DNA of 64,000 nucleotides from positions 3,142,665 through 3,206,664 of the forward strand of contig CM055106.1 of NCBI GenBank assembly GCA_029204225.1. Direction: 5' to 3'. The stretch is from Diphasiastrum complanatum. Taxonomy: Eukaryota; Streptophyta; Lycopodiopsida; Lycopodiales; Lycopodiaceae. Shown here in pieces: positions 46,053-57,672 of this stretch. Every line of letters begins with the position of its first letter. The first letter of the stretch is position 1. The notes under the pieces are model-generated. The model was not told where the DNA came from, did no database searches, and saw only the letters and a program-made list of their open reading frames with translations. Position numbers and translations under genes: made by a program.

Positions 46053-49000
46053 CTACAGCATAGGCACGTTATCAACTTCCATCCAGCTGCACCCAGGCAT
46101 TTTTTTCATACCTGCATCCTTCATTTCATTTCTGATCTTTGCTAACTCATCCTCCCTACCAGCAGCTGCATAGATGTTTGATAGCAGCACGTAAGGTGCA
46201 TCATTTTTTGGTTCCAACTTCACGATACGATCAAAGGCACGTCTTCCTATTTCCACATGGCCGTGGTTACTAGCAGCACCAAGCAAAGTCATCCAAACCA
46301 CACTATCAGGCTGAATAGGCATTTTGTTGATAAAGAGCTCAGCATCCGCCAAGCACCCTGCACGCCCTAGAAGATCGACCATACATGCATAGTGTTCCCT
46401 GGTTGGTGTCACACCATGATTTTTACACATGGAATCAAAGACATAACGACCTTCATCTACTAGGCGAGAATGGGCACATGCAGAGAGAACACAAATATAT
46501 GTGACCTCGTTAGGTTTTGTGCCTTCTCTCTGCATTTGCTCAAACAGAGCAAGGGCCTCCTTGCCAAGCCCATTCTGTGTGTATCCCGCAATCATCGCAT
46601 TCCATGAAACCACATTTCGAACACTCATATTGTTCAACAGTTCACGGGCTTCCTCTGTGCACCCACATTTTGCATACATGTCAACAAGGGTGCTGCCAAC
46701 AATCACATCCGACTGAAAGCCTCTTTTTATGATGTCGGAGTGGAGCTGTCTGCCCTGTGCCAGGGCTGCTAGCCTGGCACATCCTTTTAGGAGAAGAACA
46801 AAGGTGACATTGTCTGGCTGCACACCTTCCTCTTTCATTTGCTCATACAGAGCAAGGGCCTCCTCGCCAAGCCCGTTCTGTGCATATCCCGCAATCATTG
46901 CATTCCATGAAACCACATCTCGTTCGCTCATGTTGTTGAACACTTCACGGGCATCCTCTGTGCAACCGCATTTTGCATACATGTCAACAAGGGTGCTTCC
47001 AACAATCACATCCGATTGAAAGCCTCTTTTTATGATGTCGGAGTGGAGCTGTTTGCCCTGTTCCAGGGCTGCTAGGCTGGCACACGCTTTTAGGAGAAGA
47101 GCAAATGTGACATTGTCTGGCTGCACCCCTTCATGTTTCATTTGCTCATAAAGAGCAAGGGCTTCCTTGCCAAGCCCATTCTGCCCATATCCTGCAATCA
47201 TCGTAGTCCAGGAAACCACATCTCGTTCACTCATGTTGTTGAACACTTCACGGGCCTCTTTTGTGCACCCGCATTTTGAGTACATGTCAACAAGGGTGCT
47301 TGCTACAATCACATCCGACTGGCAGCCTCTTTTTATAATGTCGGAATGGAGCTGTTTGCCCTGTTCCAGGGCTGCTAGGCTGGCACATGCTTTTAGGAGA
47401 AGAACAAACGTGACATTGGCTGGCTGCACGCCTTCCTGTTTCATTTGCTCATAAAGAGCAAGGGCCTCCTTGCCAAGCTCATTCTGTGCATATCCTGCAA
47501 TCATCGCATTCCATGAAACCACATTTCGTTCACTCATGTTGTTGAACAGTTCACGGGCATCCTCTGTGCACCCACATTTTGCATACATGTCAACAAGGGT
47601 GCTTCCTACAATCACATCCGACTGAAAGCCTCTTTTTATAATGTCGGACTGAAGCTGTTTGCCCTGTTCCAGGGCTTCTAGGCCGGCACATGCTTTTAGG
47701 AGAAGAACAAACGTGACCTTGTTTGGCTTCACGCCTTCCTGTATCATTTGCTCATACAGATCAAGGGCCTCCTTGCCAAGCCCATTCTGTGCATATCCCG
47801 TGATCATCGCATTCCATGAAACTACATCTCTTTCACTCATGTTGTTGAACAGTTCACGGGCGTCCTCTGTGCGCCCACACTTCGCATACATGTCAACAAG
47901 TGTGTTCCCTACAATCACATCCGACTGAAAGCCTCTTTTTATGATGTCGGAGTGGAGCTGTTTGCCCTGTTCCAGGGCTGCTAGACTGGCACATGCTTTA
48001 AGGAGAAGACCAAACGTGACTTTGTCTGGATGCACGCCTTCCTGTTTCATTTGCTCATACAGAGCGAGGGCCTCCTTCCCAAGCCCATTCTGTGCATATC
48101 CTGCAATCATCGCATTCCATGAAACCACATCTCGTTCACTCATGCTGTTGAACAGTTCACGGGCGTCCTCTGTGCACCCGCATTTTGAATACATGTCAAC
48201 AAGAGTGCTTACTACAACCACATCCGAATGAAAGCCTCTTTTTATGATGTCGGAGTGGAGCTGTTTGCCCTTTTCCAGGATTGCTAGGCTGGCACATGCT
48301 TTTAGGAGAAGAACAAACGTGACATCGTCTGGCTGCACGCCTTCCTTTTCCATTTGCTCATACAGAGCAAGGGCCTCCTTGCCAAGCCCATTCTGTGCAT
48401 ATCCCGTAATCATCGCATTCCATGAAACCACATCTCGTTCACTCATGTTGTTGAACAGTTCACGAGCGTCCTTTGTGCAACCACATTTTGCATACATGTC
48501 AACAAGGGTGTTTCCTACAATCACATCCGAGTGAAAGCCTCTCTTTATGATGTCGGAGTGGAGCTGTTTGCCCTGTTTCAGGGCTGCTAGCCTGGCACAT
48601 GCTTTTAGGACAACTACAAACAGAACTTTGTCTGGTGCTAAGCCTGTCTCTTGCATTTGCTGGAATAAATTAAAAGCCTCCTCACCTTGTCCGCTGTCAG
48701 CATATGCTGAGATGATAGCAGTCCATGAATACACATTGTGCTGAGGCATGTTGCTGAATACTTTGTGTGCATCCAGCACACTACCGCACTTGGAGTACAT
48801 GTGAACAAGGGTGTTTGCTAAGAAAATATTTGAATCGAGTACATTTTGGTCTATAAGGGCATGCACTTGCTTGCCCTCCGCCAAGGCTTTCCTTCTGGAA
48901 CATCCCTTCAAAAGGCAAACATAGGCGTCCATTGGAGCTTTACTAGTTTGCTGGACCATAAGCTCCACCATATGTAGGGCCTCTTTCAACCGTCCCTCCT

Positions 49001-50096
49001 GACAGAGTTTGCTCACCTTATCACCATTGCAAAAGGAGTCGGGCATCCTGCATGCTTCATATAATGATCATAAAGAAATATGAACAAGTGTAAATTTTGA
49101 AAGAAAAGAAAAAGGAGGACATGTTGTATTCCTAGAGCTGCACATTCCACACTCAGATTAAACACATACCGTGATCTCAATCCATCACCACATTGTATAT
49201 GACCCAATGCCATAGAAGCCATCTTTTCTTTTACCCAGGTCGGATTCAGCCAACCATCAACCCATAGGCCCTCAAGTGTGCGCTTATGTTTAAAGTCCGG
49301 GTACTTTGGACTTTTCTGCATAGCATTATACAGATCACAGACATAGCTTCAATTCAAGGAAATTGACTACAATAACCAATCGGCCTCGTACACGTAATAT
49401 CATAGCAGCAATGAAAACTTTTCAGGTCAGAGGTGATTAGCCAAAGTAAGTGCAGCCTGAAATAAGTCCAAAAATCACACCTTAGTAAATCTGTTGTCCC
49501 ACCACTGCGATGGATCTGAGAAAAACTCCTGCCAGAGCTGTTCCATTCTAACTAGTCTGCCTGCATGCCCTAAGGGTAAACCAGAATGCATCAGAACTTT
49601 GACAAACCATGATCAAGGATTGTAGATGTGGCTTTAAATATCTCTGCAAATTCATATCCCCCCTAAGCCAGGTAATGCTGGCGAATTGAAAAGAGTATGA
49701 CATAAATATAAGCATACCTGAGCTCTGAAGTGTTGAGAAAGCGGATGGCTCCTGCTCTTGAAATTGTAGCATGACAGGCAGCCTCGCATGAACCCAACGA
49801 GGATTAAACCGATTGTTGATCCACAGTGCCTCCTTTCTGGTCATGTCCATCTGAGGACGATCCCTACAAGGAGGAGGAAGAAGAGCAGCACAAGCGAGGG
49901 AAGTAGAAGAAGATGAGAGGGCGTATTCATTTGTGGGTCTGATGATGATGAGGCTGGGGCAGAAAAGGAGTAGATATTGATGCTCGTTGGGGTTGAAACA
50001 AAGGCCTAATAATCCTCCTCGTCCTGTTGTTACTGCCATAGCTGCTGCTGCTGCTCTTCTTAGACCTAATTCTCCTTTTGCTGTTGTCATTGCCAT
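46053..50096 (-). CDS. PDF-motif / PLS-class PPR fusion protein, four exons
   Basis: Exons 50096-49718, 49560-49481, 49315-49170, 49047-46053; 3600 nt, 1199 residues. All junctions have GT donors and AG acceptors and keep phase. Residues 1-80 are Ala/Ser/Thr/Arg-rich and poor in acids, like an organelle transit peptide. Residues about 90-112 hold a half PDF motif (KEALWINNRFNPRWV). Exons 2-3 encode a complete one: LWQEFFSDPSQWWDNRF, then YPDFKHKRTLEGLWV and NPTWVKEKM. This motif is known from OSB organellar ssDNA-binding proteins, where it binds single-stranded DNA. Residues 364-1070 are seven near-identical 101-residue P-L-S modules. The C-terminus has E-type repeats and stops at GCSWMEVDNVPML, without E+ or DYW. 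PPR tracts bind specific organellar RNA. The PPR exon alone would be open from 49046. Predicted role: organellar nucleic-acid binding; target unknown. Confidence 0.85.
46443..48563 (-). repeat. Seven tandem 303-bp coding repeats (PPR modules)
   Basis: Module starts fall at 48563, 48260, 47957, 47654, 47351, 47048 and 46745, exactly 303 bases apart. Each encodes a unit opening LHSDIIKRGF (one LQSDIIKRGF, one with GC for GF), then TLVDMY, SERDVVSWNAMI, ALYEQM and LLLKACASLAALEQGKQ. Differences cluster at a few positions in each module. DNA similarity is very high, so the expansion is recent or is kept uniform by gene conversion. Confidence 0.95.
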
Positions 50097-50467
50097 GGCT
50101 GCTGCTGCTGCTGCTGCTTGCTGCTCTCCTTAAGCTCGCACTCTATTTTTGACGTAATGCTTTGCTCTCCTCATTCCCTCCCATCCTGCCATTAATTTCA
50201 CATGCACTTTTATTTATGGGGGAGTAAAGAGTATAGACCATCAAGATCCATCTCTTCTCCATGATACAAGAAAAAACCCACAAACAAGTGTTATGGCAAG
50301 TAGGAGTTGATTGTGGTATGTAAATTGTGTTGGGCAATTAGAGAGTTGGAGTTCCAAACAATATTGGACAGCTATATAGGTGCCTTGCTATTATCAACAA
50401 TGGTATCATAGAACATAACCAATGTTAAACAGGTATCTAGGTGTCTAGCTAGTATCAACAATGTATT

Positions 50468-50582
50468 AGGTAATGGCCATTGGGAGGGCCATTACCATAA
50501 ATAATTTGGCACCTGAGCACCGAGTGGTGGAGGCCACGAGCTGCCTGGTTATGGTAATGGCCCGACCAATTGGCCATTACCT
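50468..50582. mobile_element. MITE, copy 1
   Basis: About 115 bp with terminal inverted repeats of nearly 30 bases. The left end opens AGGTAATGGCCATTGG and goes on to GGGCCATTACCATAA; the right end is its reverse complement with a few changes and closes TTGGCCATTACCT. No coding capacity. A diverged copy lies at 57993-58112 in opposite orientation. The superfamily is not certain; target duplication is not clear. Confidence 0.75.
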
Positions 50583-50668
50583 GACGTAATTGACCTTCGC
50601 CCGATTGTTTTTCACTTAGTGAGACTCTCTCGCGCTCTCCCGTATTGATGATACGCGCCCTCTTTTCG

Positions 50669-50670
<2 letters not shown>

Positions 50671-50737
<67 letters not shown>
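50671..50737. repeat. (CT)n microsatellite
   Basis: About 33 CT units, downstream of the orphan exon on its coding strand. Confidence 0.98.
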
Positions 50738-50740
<3 letters not shown>

Positions 50741-50889
50741 CCAGAATTACACACCTTGATCTGGAAGCAATCGTTTCTCCTCTTCCACGTAATTCTTACC
50801 TCTACTAGACTGTCCAAGATCTCTCTTCCTTTTTTCCTTTTTGGAGAAAGAAAGAGCTCTTTGCTCAGCAATAGCATTAGCTTTTTGCA

Positions 50890-51242
50890 GATTCCTCACC
50901 CTCATTCATGTCACTCTGTTTCTGGTTGCCATCATACCAAGACCAATCCGAATTACCAATCTGTTGTTGTCGTGGCGCAAGAACATAGAGGATTGATGGG
51001 CAACCCAAATACTCATGTCTACTCAGAACCTCAAAATCTAGCTTTGATTTTTTACTTATCCCACCACCTGTAGGCTTCACTGTGGCATGCTCTTTTTGAG
51101 AAGCATTTCTTGGAGTGTGGTGCTCATTGTCTTCCTGCTCAAAATTGGATATCGAGTCCTCATGCTCCTCGTCAGAAGAGTCTTGATCGTCGTCAGAGAG
51201 CGTCGCAAGGGGATCGATGCTGCACCATGGAGTTGCCGCCAT
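50890..51242 (-). pseudogene. Orphan first exon of an acidic plant protein
   Basis: From the ATG at 51242 the minus strand reads MAATPWCSIDPLATLSDDDQ, an acidic Ser/Asp/Glu tract (DSSDEEHEDS), a basic patch (SKKSKLDF), then LSRHEYLGCPSILYV and DWSWYDGNQ. A donor AGG|GTGAGG near 50895 would end the exon. No continuation was seen before the PPR gene starts at 50096. I do not recognise the family with certainty. It may be a truncated gene, or a gene with further exons I could not see. Confidence 0.4.
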
Positions 51243-51289
51243 TGCTCTTCATCATATTGCTATTTGAATGATTTCACATAAAATGCAAT

Positions 51290-52700
51290 TCCGCTTACCT
51301 TCCAAAATACTGCTAATAATGAGCAGGGTATAAGTTTTTTCCAAACATCGTTTCCCCTTTCTTGTCATTTTACTGCGAATCGGTTAGATTTTGTGTTATC
51401 GAGTCATTTTTTTATAAGGTCATTTTTTGCCCTAGTATTTTTATTAAAGAAATTTGATATCTCAAATTACATATTACTCTTTTTTAAAAGTATTTTTAGC
51501 AATTTGTAAATCCTTATATTCAGGTTGATAGCCTGTTGGTATTATTACCCTTGTGATACCAACCTAGTTTATACCGGTCCACCACTCATATACCTCTTAC
51601 TTGATTGGTATTAATTTTGTGAAAAAATTGCAATATCCGAACCTGGTTGGTATCGAAAATTTTGATACCTAGCCAACATTGGTCCCAACCCAATTAATGG
51701 CTCAGCACATGGTTCAAAATTAAAATGCCATGCAACTTTTTTTCTCAATTGTTGGTAACACAACCAACTTTGTGTCATTCTCTTTTTTTGAGACAAATTC
51801 AGGTTGTGAGCCAACAATATCAATATATTCAACATGTTTAATCAGTCCAAGAATTATACTTGAATACAAATCCTTGTACCTATTCTAAATCTAAGTACAA
51901 TTGTAGCTTGTGAATTGTGTCAAGTCAAGTTTGAACACTAATTTGATTTTTGGCATCTACAAAGACTTACAAACAACAAAGTCTGATCTGTATTTGATAT
52001 CTTATCAGATTCACATGAATAAGACAATATTCAATCTATTTTGGCCATTGATACTTTAAATAAATCGGCGTCCCATACCACCGACTTACCTTCCAGAACT
52101 AATGGACATGCAAACAACTGAATAATCCTATGATAACACTTATAGGCCGATGTCCCATACCATCGATCTATCAGATAGTGTTATTACAGTAACAACTAGT
52201 CTTATCATATTAAGTGCATGCTAATTTCATCGAAAGAGATAACATGACTTGATGGTTAATTGATTTGATGTTAGGCAATAAGCTCAAATTATTGTGATTT
52301 TGGTTTATTGCTAAAATACGACCCTAGACACGGCTCTGAGGATTTATTTGAGTTGTCGAAGCGTAGTGAGAGTTTTCACTGTGACTCACCATATCCTTGG
52401 CTTGTCTTCTGAGTTATATTAAGGCTTACTCACGGGAAACTTATAAAGGTAATTGACCCATAATCCCATGTTTCTTTACTTTACCTGCTGATCCTTATGG
52501 ATGTTGGTAAATCATTGCATTTTTTATTATGTACAGTTTTTTTGTACCAAGAAACAAATGATTTTACTAAAAAACTCTGGATTTTATTTATTCATGAAAC
52601 TGATTGAATTTCTTTAACTTACATAGAAATGACTGAGCTTTTAAGCCATTCTAAAATACTGTGAAAATGGTTCACCGTAGAGATGCTACACTTAAATAAC
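51290..52700. other. Intergenic DNA, no gene seen
   Basis: AT-rich and without convincing frames. A phrase around CCCATACCACCGACTTA / CCCATACCATCGATCTA is repeated near 52072 and 52152. Confidence 0.5.
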
Positions 52701-53231
52701 TCACTGATCCCCTTGAGTTTCCAATCTACTGAACAAGCTCTGAGCTGCACACCAAAGGACTATTGGGAACTTCATGCTCCCTTCTCGCAAAAAGACCTAA
52801 AGTCCTTTTATTAACTTTTAACTAATCAAATAACTATGTGATCATCGAGTTGACTTACGCAGGGTGCATCCCTCTCACTTATTGACTATGGTTAGGGTTG
52901 CCTCGAGATACGCAAACCCTCCAACAGTCTTCCAAATAGTGTTCGATAGTTCGGAGTGTTCGAGTCATGGGACTGGGAAGGGATGGACTAACGATTAATA
53001 GTCGACTACTGAATGACTCTACCCATTTGGTAGACCTTGCAATAGTATCATGAACCTTGTCTTGGAACTTGTGTGTAAATCTGTAGGTTCTTCTCTATAG
53101 CAGGTTCTCGTGTAAATAATCAGATCTGGAACTCTGTTGTAGATACCTGAAAGACATAGTTGGTAGCTAATACAATGGCAACTGGATTAAATGATTGAAG
53201 CGAAATTAGATTTTCAACACTCCCCCTTAAT
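52700..53231 (-). repeat. 3' LTR (right part) and polypurine tract of a Copia element
   Basis: On the minus strand TTAAGGGGGAG (53230-53220) is followed by TGTTGAAAATC, a textbook polypurine tract and LTR start, placing the LTR edge at 53219. The left edge of the LTR was not determined; 52700 is arbitrary. Confidence 0.55.
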
Positions 53232-53239
53232 TTGACTTC

Positions 53240-54100
53240 AAACATTTAGATAATTTTTAAATTTAACATCTTTTTGAATAGAAGATGCTTTTCTTTAGAC
53301 AAAACTTTTGTAAAGATATCGGTTACCATGAGATTTGTCAACAATAAGTCAGCTCTACACATTTTAAGTGTACTTTCTCTCGAACAAAAGGAAATTGAAT
53401 TTCTATGTGTTTCATCCTGGAATGAAATATAGATTGAGAGTAAGTTGAATGCAACAGACATTGTCATAGTAGATGGTAGTCAGATTGCTCTAATTGAAGT
53501 TTAGATCCTGTAGAAGAAGCCTCAACCAGATAGCTCCCTTACTTGCTTGTGTTGCTGCTACATATTCGACTTAAGTCGGTGAGACTGATTTCTGTTTTCT
53601 ATTGTTCCAAGAAACAGGTGTGGACAATAAGTAGAAACAATATCTAGAAGTAGACTTCCTGGTGTCTAAATCTCCTCTCCAATTTGAATTAGAATAGTCG
53701 AACAAGCATAATGATGTAGCGGAGTTACTAGAATAACAAAGAACTTGGTTCTTTGTCGATTGAATGTACTTCATCTCTCTTTCGAGTGCTTTCCAATGTT
53801 AAAATTCTAGATTAGACATGAATTGAGATAGTGTGCTGATAGTATATGCCAGATCAGGTCTGGTGCACACCATTGTGTACATTAATGAAACAATTAAAGA
53901 GTATGAAATTTTTTTCATATCAAAAGTCTCATCGTGTGTCGAAGGACACACATCCTTACTATGCTTGAATCTTGGATCCATTGGCGAATCAATTGGTTTT
54001 GGTTCAAGCATTCTAAATTTTTCAATAATGTTGTGCAAATGCCTCTATTGGCTTAAAAAGAATGTATTCCTTTTTTTATCTCAAAGGATCTAAATACTGA
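53240..54100 (-). pseudogene. Copia pol 3' part: reverse transcriptase end and RNase H
   Basis: Three broken frames in order on the minus strand: 54038-53799 (FRMLEPKPIDSPMDP, then CTRPDLAYTISTLSQFMS, end of reverse transcriptase), 53774-53571 (DYSNSNWRGDLDTRKSTSRY, RNase H core) and 53467-53246 (VTDIFTKVLSKEKHLLFKKM, C-terminus). Frameshifts and stops separate them. The polypurine tract follows directly, so the 3' end is complete although dead. Confidence 0.85.
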
Positions 54101-55340
54101 GTAGATAGTGTATTGGTCCTCTTTTACAACAAGAAAGGGTTGCCTTTTAAGCTTTTTGGTCGATGTCCACCAATGCCTCCAAAGAGCCCTCCAAGGTGCC
54201 TTTCTTCCAATGTCCCTAAGATCCTTCTAAAGAAGACAATCAAATGGCCTCAAGAAATCACCACCCAACCATAGCTAGATCCATGCATAATCAAGCCAAT
54301 CTAGCACTCCCTTGCTACACCACTATCATTCACATAACCACCATCACAGGCACAAGCATACTCAAGATCCTACCCCCATCTAAGTCCCATACCAAAGATG
54401 GAGATCCTCACAAGAGTTACCTGGCAACAAAAATGCTCTCTACACTCTAGCCTCTGTTGGATTATTCTCCTTCTTACTAATCGACTAATCGGTTTTAATC
54501 CTCATCCATTGTTTATCCATTCTGCAGATTTTTCCAAGTCTTTATACAGTCTGCAGATTTACAATATTTTTACACAGTCTACAGAAATACATGGTCTTTG
54601 ACAACAGTGTCTGGTAGTGGAGAGTTCAACAATATTCAGTTATTGAAAGTGACTACCAAGAAGCTCGAGGGTGGGTAATAAGTAGAAAATAAAAAGGCGG
54701 GAGGTCGAAGAAGAAAGGATTAGGCAGTTGATCGAGATCGGGCAATCCAAGGGAGGGTAGTCGATTTGATGTGTTGATGATCAGTGTTTGTGACTAGCAG
54801 AATTGACAAGGGGCGCACATCTTGGGCATGGAATCTTGTAAGAAGCTATTGTCATTGGAATGAGAATCCTTGGAGTATTTCTTATCATTTCTATGTACTA
54901 TTTTGTTGCCTGTGAGCAAGAGTTTTATATCAAGTAAGTAAGAGATTATAGATTTGCGGTTTGAGTAGTAATCTTGTAAGAAGCACAATAAGTGAGTACA
55001 TTTTATCTATAGTTAACCAAAGTGACAGGCCCGAGTTATGATGTTGAATGCTTAAGAGTTAGATGGTTAATTCCTTCTTGCCATGTTCCAATCTTTGTGG
55101 AAATGTTGATGGAAAGGGATAGGTTGTGAATAGCAAGTATTTTTGGTTAATTTGAATAGAAGTCATAGGATTTTTAAATGGCAAATTCTAGTTCTAAGCA
55201 AGTGTTGATGACAAGTGAGAGAAATCAACATTAGAAGTGTTGTGAATCCTGGACGATTGTCGAATGTTTTGATACCAATGATGTGAATCCTTCTACTTCG
55301 AATCTCCATGTGATGTGAATCATTCGACTTCGGATCTCCA
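54101..55340. other. Intergenic or retrotransposon-interior DNA, no gene seen
   Basis: Short frames only. The upstream part of the 53.2-54.1 kb Copia copy is missing: sequence changes near 54100 without earlier reverse-transcriptase motifs. Confidence 0.45.
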
Positions 55341-55344
55341 AGCA

Positions 55345-55960
55345 GCTTTGATACCACTGATGTGGGATTGGTGACTTTGAACACTTCGAAGTCATGCAAT
55401 TGGAATTAACTGATATGAGCTCTGGGGAAGCTACTGCTTCATTCCGCGATCAGACATCCTCCGAACGATAGATAGCTACTACTAATCTGATACTAATTTG
55501 TGAGTAGTAGATAGTGTCAAATGACAATGGAAGTATATCTACTTATGAATTAAGCAATCATCATAACATTTAGAGATTGCATACATTGAGCAAAAGAACT
55601 GTTACTTGTCTATATTACCAAAATCAAGTATACAACAATGATCTTTTGAGCGTGTCTGTTTCACAGATCAGTGCATGGAGGTAAGAGAAGTATTCTCCCT
55701 TACCATGAACTATCTACTGCTAGCACTTAAATCGTTGGTCTGATAATATGTGTTTGCTACTACAAGACTGCATTCATTGACTACTTCCACATGCACTCTT
55801 TGTATATCTCTCTCTGTATTTGTATTCGACTTCCAGTATATATCCTACTATGTGATTACAAAATTTGATTAGCTAAGCATTACAAGATAGTTTAAGCTAA
55901 AACATCAGCTAACTACATCTTGCTACTTTGCTTAACTACAAGGGCTTAACGGCTGAGTCA
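55345..55960 (-). repeat. Primer-binding site plus LTR next to Copia remnant
   Basis: The plus strand GCTTTGATACCAC (about 55345-55357) is the reverse complement of a tRNA-Met primer-binding site (TGGTATCAAAGC) and is followed by TGATGTGGGATTGG, a possible LTR start. The pol remnant at 55975-57226 ends just right of it. The same block would therefore be the 3' LTR of that remnant and the 5' LTR for sequence on the left. Confidence 0.4.
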
Positions 55961-55974
55961 TGATATTCAAATTG

Positions 55975-57226
55975 TCATGCTCGTCGAGCCTTGATCTCGA
56001 AGTCCACGTTTGACGTGGCTGGTCTCGAAGTCGACTTGCTCAACTTTTGGCTTTGGCACATAGCTGGGATTGAGTCCTTGACTTCGACATCGGACACTTC
56101 AACCGAGTCAGAGACTTCAACCTTTGGCTGGTTTGCCTTCGTTGCCTTCATTGTCTTCGTTGCCTTTGGGGACTTCGACCTTCGACCACTTTGGTTGAGT
56201 CTTGACTTCGGCGTCGTCGATGACTTCAGTTGAGATTGGTGCCTTGGAAATTTATCGATGTCGGGGACTTCGATTGAGTCGATGACTTCGATTGAGTCGG
56301 TTGCTACATGTGTAGAAATCTCGTGTATTTCTGTAGGTAATGGCTCACAAGCTAAAAGCACTTTGTGGGTAGAAAAATTGAGTTTCTTTAGCTCCCTCTC
56401 AAAGAGTGGTAGCCTTGTGATTCCCAGGCTAGCTCTCTGTCTTTCAAACATTGCCTTATCCAGAGGCTTTGTAATCGGCCACCATCTGCTTGGTTGGAAT
56501 AAAAACTATCTGCAACTCGTTTCTCTCAACCAGATCGTTGATCAAATGATACTTAATAGCAATGTGTTTCGTTCTTGAGTGAAACATAGGATCCTTTGTC
56601 AGATGTATTGCAGATGTGTTGTCCATGTGTAGGATTAGTGGCCCATTGGTGCTCTCTCTGAAACCATCTCGAAATTGTCTGAGCCATGTCAGGTCATTAG
56701 CCATTTTGGCTGCAGCAACATATTATGCCTCACATGATGATTGGAGAATTATGGTCTGCTTTCTGCTAATCCATATAACAGCTGCATTGGGTGCTATTGT
56801 ACATTTTCTTGAGACATTTTTGGAATCATCTTTGATTGATGCCTAGCTTGCATCACTGTAGGACTAAATCTCGAATCCTGCATCTCGACTATAGCATAGT
56901 CCATAGTTCTTTGTGCTCTATAGGTATTGTAGGATTCTTTTGACAATTTTCCAGTGTGTCGGACCTGGATTGATATTGAATTGGCTCAATCTGAACACTG
57001 CATAGGCAATTTCTGGCCTTGTATTGTCTGCCAAGTACATCAAAAAACCAATAAGGCTTATGTCGCATAGCTTCTCGGTCTGCATTGTCTCTGGGATAGT
57101 CTTCACTTGTTAGTATTGTGCCAGGTACCATAGGAGTGTTCACTCCCTTGCAATCTGTCATGTCGAAATCATCCATGATCTTCTGAATGTATCTTGACTG
57201 GTGTATCTCGACAGCAGAGATTTGAT
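55975..57226 (-). pseudogene. Copia pol 3' part with long C-terminal extension
   Basis: Minus-strand order: reverse-transcriptase end (MDDFDMTDCKGVNTPMV, then LADNTRPEIAYAVFRLSQF), RNase H end (HMDNTSAIHLTKDPMFHSRT, then HLINDLVERNELQIVFI), and a C-terminal frame starting MFERQRASLGI. A small deletion just before the usual TKPL motif (near 56460) breaks the frame, and another lies near 56700-56890. The last 140 residues are an unusual Ser/Val/Glu-rich tail. Confidence 0.85.
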
Positions 57227-57595
57227 TCGAATTTTATAAAAAAAAGATTGAGTCAATCCGGTATCGAAAAATAATGACTCGATTCGAGTCGATCCAGGGT
57301 CGGATAATTACAACGCGATCCAATCCGATCCGATCTAGGGTTGGAAGAATTCGAGCCTTTCCTTTTTCTAGTTTTTTGGTAGAAGTATATAGAGCTTTTA
57401 GAATGCTCATTACTGAATGGATTTGGGCTTGAGCATTGAAATCCAATAAGTACCTCCCATGGTTATTATTGCCATTTCTCAAGATCGACACATTACTTTG
57501 AAAAAAAATACTCATTTTTAGCCATTTTTGGGGTGTATACTATTTTACATAATATAGGGCCTCCATTATTTTGCCACTCTTAAAATACTTTCCCC

Positions 57596-57598
<3 letters not shown>

Positions 57599-57670
<72 letters not shown>
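57599..57670. repeat. (GA)n microsatellite
   Basis: About 36 GA units. Confidence 0.98.

Positions 57671-57672
<2 letters not shown>

Noticed and set aside
46053-46060. PPR stop codon removed by U-to-C RNA editing, as seen in fern organelles
   Set aside because: That editing acts on organellar transcripts; this gene is nuclear (introns, transit peptide).
46443-48563. Regular repeats considered as a CRISPR-like or satellite array
   Set aside because: The whole unit is coding, in frame and a clear PPR P-L-S triplet; this is a eukaryotic gene.
46501-48744. Plus-strand frames of about 96 residues repeated every 303 bases
   Set aside because: Antisense shadows of the PPR modules.
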